8,399 nucleotides of DNA from Rikenellaceae bacterium. Its GTDB lineage: Bacteria; Bacteroidota; Bacteroidia; Bacteroidales; Rikenellaceae. The translations under genes and the position numbers were made by a program. Below are positions 1 through 5,832 of this stretch, piece by piece (the first letter of the stretch is position 1; the number at the start of each line of letters is the position of its first letter). The notes under the pieces are model-generated. The model did no database searches. It was not told the origin of the DNA and was given only the letters and a program-made list of their open reading frames with translations. The stretch spans positions 1-8,399 of the forward strand of contig JAJBVQ010000056.1 of NCBI GenBank assembly GCA_020859745.1, in the 5' to 3' direction.

Positions 1-2
1 CG

Positions 3-743
3 TTCCGCGACGGGGGCGGGGGCACCGGCAAGAGCATCGACATCGACGAGCTGGACACGGTCGGGGGGGGGTACACCCAGCTGATCGTATGGGACCCGGC
101 GGCCCGCGAGATCATGGGCGGCTACCGTTATATCATTCCGCGCTCCACCCATCCGGAATACCTCTCCACGGAACATTATTTCGAGTTCAGCGACACGTTC
201 CGCGAAAAATACCTGCCATACACGCTGGAACTGGGCCGCTCTTTCGTGCAGCCCAAATACCAGTCGCGCAACAACCCCAAGAGCCTTTTCGCACTGGACA
301 ACCTCTGGGACGGGCTGGGGGCCATCGTGGTGCGCAATCCCGACGTAAAGTACTGCTTCGGCAAGGTGACCATGTACGGCGACTACAACCGCGACGCGCG
401 GAACATGCTGCTTTATTTCCTGAAAAAGCACTTCCCGGACCGCGAGAACCTGATCCGCTCGCGCTACCCGGTGCACCTGGACATCGACGAAGCCAAAATG
501 GAGGCCTTATTCGTGGGGAAGGACTATGCCGAGGACTACCGCATCCTTTCGCGCAACATCCGCGACTTCGAGGAGACCATCCCGCCGCTGATCAACGCCT
601 ATATGAGCCTCTCGCCGACCATGAAGGTGTTCGACACAGCGCTGAATCCCGACTTCGGGAACGTCGAGGAGACGGGTATCCTGATCACCCTCAGCGAACT
701 GTATGTCCAGAAGGTGGAGCGCCACCTCTCCAACATCGAGTAG
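3..743 (+). CDS. GNAT-fold N-acyltransferase, GlsB/OlsB-like ('putative hemolysin' family), 5'-truncated
   Basis: The frame is open from the first full codon and ends at TAG 741-743, giving 246 residues; the N-terminus lies outside the window. Visible motifs are a conserved start region (F-R-...-G-T-G-K-S-I-D-I-D-E, residues 1-16), L-I-V-W-D at 27-31, G-G-Y-R-Y at 39-43, then E-L-G-R-S-F-V-Q-P-x-Y-Q and L-D-N-L-W-D-G-L-G. These are typical of the Acetyltransf_5-type acyltransferases of Bacteroidetes. In Bacteroides, GlsB of this family transfers an acyl chain to the glycine amino group, the first step of glycine-lipid synthesis, with GlsA adding the second acyl chain. Membrane-lipid N-acylation is therefore the likely role; ornithine or another amino acid as acceptor is possible. 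No glsA-like gene lies downstream, so a partner would have to be elsewhere. Residues 4, 6 and 21-23 are all Gly inside G-runs where other residues are expected, probably sequence errors. Confidence 0.85.
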   Translation, partial: FRDGGGGTGKSIDIDELDTVGGGYTQLIVWDPAAREIMGGYRYIIPRSTHPEYLSTEHYFEFSDTFREKYLPYTLELGRSFVQPKYQSRNNPKSLFALDNLWDGLGAIVVRNPDVKYCFGKVTMYGDYNRDARNMLLYFLKKHFPDRENLIRSRYPVHLDIDEAKMEALFVGKDYAEDYRILSRNIRDFEETIPPLINAYMSLSPTMKVFDTALNPDFGNVEETGILITLSELYVQKVERHLSNIE

Positions 744-1746
744 CCCCTCCTTTTCCCGGCGGCGCGGTATCTTCGCTTTCCTGAAACGCATCGGCCTCGA
801 CCCGTTCGTCCTGAGCCTTTTCGCCGCCATTTTCCTGGCGTGGCTGGCCCCGTCGTGGGGCGCCGGGCACGAAAGCTGGTCGCCGGCCGAGGCGGCCGGA
901 TGGGGCGTCGGCGTGATCTTCTTTTTCTACGGGCTGAAACTCAACGGCGGCAAACTGCGGACGGGGCTGCGGAATATCCGGCTGCACGCTTTGGTGCAGC
1001 TGACCACTTTCGTCCTCTTCCCTCTGCTGGTGCTGGGCGTGATGGCCTGCGCGGACGTCCGGGCGCATGAATACCTGTGGCTCGGCATCTTCTTCATGGC
1101 CACGCTCCCCTCGACGGTATCATCGTCTGTCGTAATGGTCTCGATGGCCGGGGGCAACGTCCCGGCGGCCATCTTCAACGCTTCGGTCTCCAGCCTGATC
1201 GGGATCTTCGCTACACCGCTCTGGATGTCGCTCTTCCTGGCTGCCGGGCTGGGGGCCGGTTCGCTCGGCGATGTGATCCTCAGCCTCGTTTTCCAGGTGC
1301 TCGTCCCGGTTTCGGCCGGAATGCTGCTCCACCGCCGGTGGGGCGCTTTCGCCGAACGGCACCGCAAGTGGCTCGACCTGTTCGACCAGGCGGTCATCAT
1401 CGCCATTGTTTACACCTCGTTCTGCGAATCCTTCGAAATGCACATGTTCGACACCGTATCGTGGCCGCTGCTGGGGGCGCTGACCGCCGGAATGGCCGCG
1501 CTGTTTTTCGCTGTGTACGGCATCGTATGGCTTGTCAGCCGCCGGATGGGATTCGACCGCGGAGACCGCATCGTGGCCCTGTTCTGCGGCTCGAAGAAAT
1601 CGCTGGTGCACGGCACGGTGATGTCCAGGGTGCTGGTGGCCGACCACACCCTCACGGGGATACTCCTGCTGCCCATTATGATCTACCACGCCATGCAACT
1701 GGTGGTGGTAGGAATTATCGCCCGGCGCATGTCCGCAGAAAAATAG
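703..1746 (+). CDS. YfeH-like sodium/bile-acid symporter family (SBF-like) membrane transporter
   Basis: This is a 347-residue polytopic membrane protein resembling E. coli YfeH and the SBF-like branch of the BASS superfamily, which has about ten membrane segments. Matching landmarks are L-D-P-F near residue 32, F-F-F-Y-G-L-K-L at 73-80, T-L-P-S-T-V-S-S-S at 134-142, M-A-G-G-N-V-P-A-A at 148-156, S-S-L-I-G-I-F at 163-169, F-C-G-S-K-K-S-L at 294-301 and L-P-I-M-I-Y-H at 323-329. Hydrophobic stretches lie near 33-50, 66-80, 93-117, 123-146, 155-182, 190-210, 228-243, 252-279 and 314-340. Family members import organic anions with Na+; the substrate here cannot be read from sequence, and bile acid should not be assumed. 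ATG 703 is the only ATG or GTG before the homologous region. It overlaps the upstream acyltransferase gene by 41 bp and adds about 25 Ser/Arg-rich residues. The overlap suggests coupled translation. Confidence 0.88.
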   Translation: MSRRWSATSPTSSSPSFSRRRGIFAFLKRIGLDPFVLSLFAAIFLAWLAPSWGAGHESWSPAEAAGWGVGVIFFFYGLKLNGGKLRTGLRNIRLHALVQLTTFVLFPLLVLGVMACADVRAHEYLWLGIFFMATLPSTVSSSVVMVSMAGGNVPAAIFNASVSSLIGIFATPLWMSLFLAAGLGAGSLGDVILSLVFQVLVPVSAGMLLHRRWGAFAERHRKWLDLFDQAVIIAIVYTSFCESFEMHMFDTVSWPLLGALTAGMAALFFAVYGIVWLVSRRMGFDRGDRIVALFCGSKKSLVHGTVMSRVLVADHTLTGILLLPIMIYHAMQLVVVGIIARRMSAEK

Positions 1747-1754
1747 TACCTTTG
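1747..1754 (+). promoter_or_regulatory. Bacteroidetes -7 promoter box (TACCTTTG) before the exonuclease gene
   Basis: TACCTTTG fits the Bacteroidetes TAnnTTTG -7 consensus exactly. It begins one base after the transporter stop codon (1744-1746) and ends nine bases before the exonuclease ATG at 1764, which would give a very short leader. No clear -33 TTTG/TTG element is visible upstream. It suggests that the exonuclease/methyltransferase genes can be transcribed independently of the genes before them. Confidence 0.55.
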
Positions 1755-1763
1755 TCGGCGAAT

Positions 1764-2555
1764 ATGTATCAGGCGACCATCACCAACGACGAAATCAACG
1801 AAATGCCCGTGGGACACTTCCCCGGACGCGTGCTCGTCGTGGACAGCGAGGAGACCATGCGCGAGGCCGAGGCCCTGCTGCAAGGCGAGACCCTCGTGGG
1901 GTACGACACCGAGACCCGCCCGTCGTTCCAGAAAGGGACCAAATACGGCATGGCGCTGGTGCAGATCTCCACGGCGGACGTGGCCCTCCTTTTCCGGGTC
2001 AAGCTGGCCCCGCTATCCGAAGCGATACGGGCCATGCTCTCTTCGCCGGACGTGATCAAGGTCGGCGCGGCCATTCGCGACGACATCCGGGGGATGCACA
2101 AAGTGGCCGAGTTCAGGCCGGCGGGGTTCGTGGACTTACAGTCCGTGGTCAAACGCTGGGGAATCGAGGAGCTGAGCGTCAAGAAGATGGCCGCCATCGT
2201 GCTGGGGATCAAGGTCTCCAAGGCCCAGCGGCTGACCAACTGGGAGGCGGTGCGGCTCACCGAGCCGCAACAGGATTACGCGGCGATGGATGCCTGGGTC
2301 TGCCGCGCGATCTACCTGCGCCTGCGGGCGGACAATGCGGACTTGATGGACGATGCCGTGAAAGCGCTGCTGCGGCAACAGGCCGAGGGCGAAATACCGG
2401 CCAAACAGAAAACGGCGGGCAGGCGGCCCAAACGCAGCGGCGCTTCGCGACGGTACCGCCGCCGCAAACCGGCAGCCGGGACGGATGCCGACCCGGCTGG
2501 CCGAATCTCTATTTCCGACGAATCGAATGGTAAGACTGACACTTCGGCGCGGTAA
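1764..2555 (+). CDS. DEDDy-type 3'-5' exonuclease (RNase D/DnaQ-like fold)
   Basis: The protein has 263 residues. ATG 1764 was chosen because it follows a -7 box and sits just before the homologous region; the same frame is open far upstream, but only as a shadow of the transporter gene. The DEDDy exonuclease motifs are visible: Exo I with D48-x-E50 (Y-D-T-E-T-R-P), Exo II around I-R-D-D-I-R (D107 the likely metal ligand) and Exo III Y172-A-A-M-D176. The fold spans about residues 20-190. After residue 212 comes a strongly basic tail rich in Lys, Arg and Pro, likely disordered and suited to binding nucleic acid. Related bacterial proteins trim RNA or DNA 3' ends. The length is shorter than full RNase D, with no HRDC domains. 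The 3' end overlaps the rRNA methyltransferase gene by 29 bp, which favours a role in RNA metabolism. The exact substrate is unknown. Confidence 0.87.
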   Translation: MYQATITNDEINEMPVGHFPGRVLVVDSEETMREAEALLQGETLVGYDTETRPSFQKGTKYGMALVQISTADVALLFRVKLAPLSEAIRAMLSSPDVIKVGAAIRDDIRGMHKVAEFRPAGFVDLQSVVKRWGIEELSVKKMAAIVLGIKVSKAQRLTNWEAVRLTEPQQDYAAMDAWVCRAIYLRLRADNADLMDDAVKALLRQQAEGEIPAKQKTAGRRPKRSGASRRYRRRKPAAGTDADPAGRISISDESNGKTDTSAR

Positions 2556-3723
2556 GGAGGAATCCCTGCTCCGCCGTCACCCGTGGATATTCTCCGGGGC
2601 TATTTTCGGCACCGACGGCGAGCCCGAAGAGGGCGACGTGGTCGATGTCTACACGGCGGAAGGGGCATTTATCGCCCGCGGGCACTGCGGCATCGGCTCG
2701 ATCGCCGTGCGGGTGCTCACTTTCGATGAAGCGCAGCCGATCGACGCCTCTTTCTGGATCGACCGCATCCGGGAAGCGTACGGGGTGCGGAAGGCATTGG
2801 GCCTGACCGACTCCGCCGAGACGACCTGTTACCGGCTGGTGCACGGCGAGGGGGACAGCCTGCCGGGGCTGGTGATCGACATTTACGGCACCACGGCGGT
2901 GATGCAGGCCCATTCGGTGGGCATGTACCTGGTGCGGGACGAGATCGCGGAAGCTTTAAGGACGGTCTATGGCCCCGGCAAACTCACAGCCGTTTATGAC
3001 AAAAGCGCGGGAACCATTCCGCCCAAAAGCGGGATCGAAGCCGTGGACGGTTACCTGTGGCGCGCCGATCCGGCCGATCCGGCGGAGGAGATCGTCCTGG
3101 AAGGGGGCAACCGCTTCCGGGCCAACTGGGAGGACGGGCAGAAAACGGGCTTCTTTATCGACCAGCGCGAAAACCGGGCGTTGGTGGCTAAATACTCGCG
3201 GGGGCGGCGGGTGCTGAACACCTTCTGCTATACGGGGGGCTTTTCGGTGTACGCCTTGCTGGGCGGAGCGACGGCGGTGGACTCGGTGGACAGTTCGGAA
3301 AAGGCGATCCGCCTGTGCGCTGAAAATATCGCTTTGGCCGATCCGGCGGTGCCGCACCGGGAAATTGCAGCGGATGCCTTGGATTACGTGCGGAATATGC
3401 CGCAGGACGCCTACGACCTGGTGATCCTCGACCCGCCGGCGTTCGCCAAACACCACAAGGTGTTGGGGAACGCACTTCAGGGCTACAAACGGCTCAACGC
3501 GGCGGCGCTGGCCAAGATGCCGAAAGGAAGTATTCTCTTCACGTTCAGCTGTTCGCAGGCGGTCTCGCGCGAGCAGTTCCGCACGGCAGTATTCAGCGCG
3601 GCGGCCATCGCGGGGCGCCGGGTACGGATTTTGCACCAGCTGACCCAGCCGGCGGACCACCCGGTGAACATCTACCACCCGGAGGGGGAGTACCTCAAAG
3701 GGCTGGCGCTCTACGTCGAATAA
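2527..3723 (+). CDS. rlmI: Class I SAM-dependent 23S rRNA (cytosine-C5) methyltransferase, RlmI-like
   Basis: The protein has 398 residues, close to E. coli RlmI (396), which methylates C1962 of 23S rRNA. The N-terminal PUA-type domain (about 1-75) opens with V-R-L-T-L-R-R-G-K-E-E-S-L-L-R-R-H-P-W, which aligns with RlmI from its first residues and supports ATG 2527 over the in-frame ATG at 2485. The middle domain contains Y-R-L-V-H-G-E-G-D-x-L-P-G-L (102-115) and T-G-F-F-I-D-Q-R-E-N-R (207-217). The Rossmann methyltransferase domain has SAM motif I at N-T-F-C-Y-T-G-G-F (231-239), D-P-P at 302-304 and the F-S-C-S motif with Cys342 as likely nucleophile. The C-terminus has A-D-H-P-V and E-G-E-Y-L-K-G, as in RlmI. 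Its start lies inside the exonuclease gene, a 29-bp overlap consistent with translational coupling. Assignment to C1962 is by family; the methyltransferase class itself is clear. Confidence 0.92.
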   Translation: MVRLTLRRGKEESLLRRHPWIFSGAIFGTDGEPEEGDVVDVYTAEGAFIARGHCGIGSIAVRVLTFDEAQPIDASFWIDRIREAYGVRKALGLTDSAETTCYRLVHGEGDSLPGLVIDIYGTTAVMQAHSVGMYLVRDEIAEALRTVYGPGKLTAVYDKSAGTIPPKSGIEAVDGYLWRADPADPAEEIVLEGGNRFRANWEDGQKTGFFIDQRENRALVAKYSRGRRVLNTFCYTGGFSVYALLGGATAVDSVDSSEKAIRLCAENIALADPAVPHREIAADALDYVRNMPQDAYDLVILDPPAFAKHHKVLGNALQGYKRLNAAALAKMPKGSILFTFSCSQAVSREQFRTAVFSAAAIAGRRVRILHQLTQPADHPVNIYHPEGEYLKGLALYVE

Positions 3724-3778
3724 CATAATAAACCCAGGGCCGCGGCCGTTATAAAACGGGAAATTGCAGCCGTACGAT

Positions 3779-4549
3779 ATGAAAACCCGGATTTGGACAG
3801 CTCTCCTGCTCTGTTTGCTTCTCTCGCCACTTTCGTCGGGGGCGGTGCAGCGGATACGCGCCAAACCGATACTCAAGGCCGACAAGGAGTATAACGCCAT
3901 ATTGCTCCATGTGGCGCAGTATTTCGTGCTGACCATACCGGACGGCAAGACGATGGGGGACATCAATTACGCCATACGCTGCACTTTCGTGATCGCCCCG
4001 GACGGCGCCCTGCGCCAGCTGGAGATCGAGAACGACATGGACGGCTGGTCGGGCCTGTTCGAAGGGTCGGACGCCCGGCGGACCGAAACGTGGCTCCGCA
4101 ACGCGGTGCTGGACGGGATGAATGCCGTCCCGCCGTTCGACATGAGCCAGATACGCGCCACCAAGTCGGCCAAGAAACGGACGGTGGTCTTCTCGTTCGG
4201 TAAGCCGGGAGCGGGACAGTCCACCAATATCCCGTTCATGGGCTTCAACACGAACATCATCGACGCCAACCTGAACCAATCGCTCCAGGAACAACAGCAG
4301 GCGGTGCGCGAGGGCAAACAGATCGGCGAATCCCCGAAATTCGGGATGACGCGGCTGGAGGCCGAACGGCGCTACCTGAAACAGAACAAAGCCTGGGGAG
4401 GGTTCACGGAAGACAATATCAAGTCCACAATGAAGCCGAAGTACGATCCGTACAAGAACAATCCGCTGCCGGTAATCAAAACCCAGCCGAAGCCGCCCAC
4501 GCCGAACGACTCCATTCCGCAGATCGAGGTGGCGGTATCGCTACAATAA
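3779..4549 (+). CDS. Secreted protein of unknown function with a TonB-C-terminal-like domain
   Basis: The protein has 256 residues from ATG 3779; an in-frame TTG at 3764 would add five residues before a typical signal peptide and is less likely. Residues 1-22 form a Sec signal peptide (M-K-T-R-I-W, a Leu-rich core, then S-S-G-A), with cleavage probably near Ala22. There is no lipobox, so it is probably soluble in the periplasm or exported. Residues about 63-141 show a pattern like the TonB C-terminal domain: a beta strand with F-V-I-A-P-D-G, a charged strand, a helix around W105-P118 with A-V-P-P-F, and a final strand T-V-V-F-S-F. Unlike TonB, there is no uncleaved membrane anchor followed by a periplasmic spacer. 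After residue 150 the chain is polar, with Gln/Glu-rich helix-forming sequence (165-205) and a Pro/Lys-rich end. It sits 18 bp before the radical SAM gene. The function is unknown, and the TonB-like call is a pattern judgement only. Confidence 0.7.
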   Translation: MKTRIWTALLLCLLLSPLSSGAVQRIRAKPILKADKEYNAILLHVAQYFVLTIPDGKTMGDINYAIRCTFVIAPDGALRQLEIENDMDGWSGLFEGSDARRTETWLRNAVLDGMNAVPPFDMSQIRATKSAKKRTVVFSFGKPGAGQSTNIPFMGFNTNIIDANLNQSLQEQQQAVREGKQIGESPKFGMTRLEAERRYLKQNKAWGGFTEDNIKSTMKPKYDPYKNNPLPVIKTQPKPPTPNDSIPQIEVAVSLQ

Positions 4550-4567
4550 CCCTCCACAGCCGGCCCG

Positions 4568-5527
4568 ATGCCTGAGACACAGCAGATATTCCCGTGGGGT
4601 GACTCGCGCAGGTTCAACAGCTACTCCGCCTATTTCCGCCGACTTTTCGGGGGCAGGGTGCAGAAGGTAGTCATCGACGCGGGTTTCACCTGCCCCAACC
4701 GGGACGGGACGATCTCGACAGGCGGCTGCACCTTCTGCAACAACGACGCTTTCAGCCCCTCGTACAGCCACAAAGGCTATTCCGTGGCCCGGCAGATCGA
4801 GGAAGGGATCCTTTTCCACCGCAACCGATACCGAAAGGCGCAGAAATACCTCGCCTATTTCCAGAGCTATTCCAATACCTACAAGTCGCTGGCCGAGCTG
4901 CGCGAAATATACGGACAGGCCTTCGGCCACCCGGACGTCGTGGGGATCGTGGTGGGGACGCGGCCGGACTGCGTGGACGAAGCCAAACTCGATTATTTTG
5001 CGGACTTGGCGGCGCAGGGGCACTACGTGATCCTCGAATACGGCATCGAGTCGGTCTATGACCGGACTTTGAAGCGGGTGAACCGGGGACACGATTTTGC
5101 GACCGCCGTGCGGGCCGTGGAGCTGACCAAAGCGCGGGGTCTGCATTGCGGGGCGCACTTCATCCTCGGCCTGCCGGGCGAGACGGACGAGATGCTGGTC
5201 GGACAGGCGGCGGCGATCAACGCCCTGCCGCTGGACACGGTCAAATTCCACCAGCTCCAGATCTTCAAGGATACCTTAATGGCGCGGGACTATGCGGAGC
5301 GGCCGGAGGATTACCGTTTCCGGGCGTTACCGGAATACATCGACCTCTTTACCGATCTTCTGGAGCGGCTGCGACCGGGACTGGTGATCGAGCGTTTTGC
5401 GGGGGAGGCGCCGCCGCGCTACCACCTGAACCCGTCGCCGTGGGGACTGGTCCGCAACGAGCGGCTGCTGCAACTGCTGGAAAAACGGCTCGAAGAGCGG
5501 GACACGTGGCAGGGCAAAAGATATTGA
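4568..5527 (+). CDS. Radical SAM protein, TIGR01212/YhcC family
   Basis: The protein has 319 residues, near the length of E. coli YhcC (309). The radical SAM iron-sulfur site is C42-x11-C54-x2-C57, set in T-C-P-N-R-D-G and G-G-C-T-F-C-N-N; these three Cys bind the [4Fe-4S] cluster that cleaves SAM. Further family features are F-Q-S-Y-S-N-T-Y (98-105), G-T-R-P-D-C (130-135), E-Y-G-I-E-S (157-162) and H-F-I-L-G-L-P-G-E-T (197-206), which line the partial TIM barrel. The family is widespread but its reaction is not established; resemblance to the Elp3 radical SAM domain has been noted, so an RNA or protein modification role is possible. The start ATG 4568 gives a family-typical N-terminus, 18 bp after the preceding gene, so the two are probably co-transcribed. 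No terminator with a clear T-tract follows; instead the stem-rich region 5541-5685 begins. Confidence 0.92.
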   Translation: MPETQQIFPWGDSRRFNSYSAYFRRLFGGRVQKVVIDAGFTCPNRDGTISTGGCTFCNNDAFSPSYSHKGYSVARQIEEGILFHRNRYRKAQKYLAYFQSYSNTYKSLAELREIYGQAFGHPDVVGIVVGTRPDCVDEAKLDYFADLAAQGHYVILEYGIESVYDRTLKRVNRGHDFATAVRAVELTKARGLHCGAHFILGLPGETDEMLVGQAAAINALPLDTVKFHQLQIFKDTLMARDYAERPEDYRFRALPEYIDLFTDLLERLRPGLVIERFAGEAPPRYHLNPSPWGLVRNERLLQLLEKRLEERDTWQGKRY

Positions 5528-5540
5528 GCATCATCATTTA

Positions 5541-5685
5541 AACCCGAATCGGGTCGCGCGCTCCGGGGGTGGCCGCTTTGCGGCCAGCGCGCTGACCCGG
5601 CGGTTCTATCGAACCGCGCTACTCGCCTTAGGGTAGTTCCAGTCCGGTTCGAGTGCCGAGCGGCACCGCGCTCCGCCGCCGTTTT
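5541..5685. other. Stem-rich intergenic region, candidate structured RNA or complex 3' end
   Basis: This occupies about half of the 305-bp gene-free stretch between the radical SAM and TPR genes. Inverted repeats follow each other closely. (1) A composite stem: CGGGTC 5550-5555 with GACCCG 5594-5599, GCGCGC 5556-5561 with GCGCGC 5587-5592, and TGGCCGC 5570-5576 with GCGGCCA 5580-5586 (loop TTT), leaving an 8-nt bulge on the left side and a single T bulge on the right. (2) GCGGTTC 5600-5606 with GAACCGC 5611-5617, loop TATC. (3) CTACTC 5619-5624 with GGGTAG 5631-5636, one G-T pair. (4) GTGCC 5653-5657 with GGCAC 5662-5666. A short TTTT follows at 5682-5685, and CGGCGG 5598-5603 could alternatively pair with CCGCCG 5676-5681 just before it. 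It could be a non-coding RNA, a complex terminator for the upstream genes, or a palindromic repeat. It does not match tRNA, tmRNA, SRP RNA, 6S or RNase P features I know. The strand is not determined. Confidence 0.55.
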
Positions 5686-5763
5686 GACATACAATACCTG
5701 AGATTCCGGCGACGCTTTTATTAGGGTTTGCAAAGCCTCGAATGGGCGCGGACCGCGGGCAAA

Positions 5764-5776
5764 ACGGCTGCGCCGT
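5764..5776 (+). other. Small perfect hairpin upstream of the TPR gene
   Basis: ACGGC (5764-5768) and GCCGT (5772-5776) are perfect inverted repeats around TGC. The hairpin lies about 45 bp before the -7 box of the TPR gene, so it would not be in the transcript started there. It may be chance in GC-rich sequence. The interval 5686-5763 holds nothing I can assign; TTAGGGTTTG at 5721-5730 resembles a -7 box but has one base too many in the spacer. Confidence 0.3.
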
Positions 5777-5792
5777 GCAAAAGAACTCAGGC

Positions 5793-5806
5793 GGACCATA
5801 CGGTCC
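5793..5806. promoter_or_regulatory. Inverted repeat GGACC-ATAC-GGTCC, possible operator
   Basis: Perfect 5-bp arms flank a 4-bp centre. The repeat ends 14 bp before the -7 box at 5821, so it covers the place where a Bacteroidetes -33 element would be expected, and no TTTG/TTG is present there. The position suits a regulator-binding site acting at the TPR-gene promoter. No regulator is encoded nearby, and a short GC-rich palindrome can arise by chance. Confidence 0.3.
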
Positions 5807-5820
5807 AAAACGAAAAAACG

Positions 5821-5828
5821 TATATTTG
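5821..5828 (+). promoter_or_regulatory. Bacteroidetes -7 promoter box (TATATTTG) of the TPR gene
   Basis: TATATTTG is an exact match to TAnnTTTG and is followed by GCAAC and then the ATG at 5833. Only four bases separate the box from the start codon, so the transcript would have almost no leader. It lies in an A-rich stretch that stands out from the GC-rich surroundings. It decides the start of the TPR gene, since the frame remains open further upstream. Confidence 0.65.
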
Positions 5829-5832
5829 CAAC

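Noticed and set aside
768..776. TATCTTCG-like box near 769-776 as a promoter for the transporter.
   Set aside because: It differs from TAnnTTTG at one key base and no usable ATG follows it.
3746..3759. Small hairpin CCGTT-ATAA-AACGG between the methyltransferase and the secreted-protein gene, as a terminator.
   Set aside because: Only 5-bp arms and no T-tract follows; the 55-bp gap is compatible with co-transcription. The AAATTGCAG just after it resembles a -7 box only poorly.
3764..3778. TTG start at 3764 for the secreted protein.
   Set aside because: It adds five residues before M-K-T-R-I-W, which is already a normal signal-peptide start; ATG 3779 is preferred.
2956..3966. A - strand open frame of 336 codons across the RlmI-like gene.
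   Set aside because: Antisense shadow of a gene with strong family motifs; the translation is Arg/His/Pro-rich with no domain.
5641..5670. A T-arm-like GGTTCGAGT (5646-5654) followed by GCGGCACC, suggesting a tRNA 3' end.
   Set aside because: The 5-bp T-stem has two mismatches, there is no proper acceptor partner or 7-nt anticodon loop in any alignment I tried, and the bases fit the short hairpins better.
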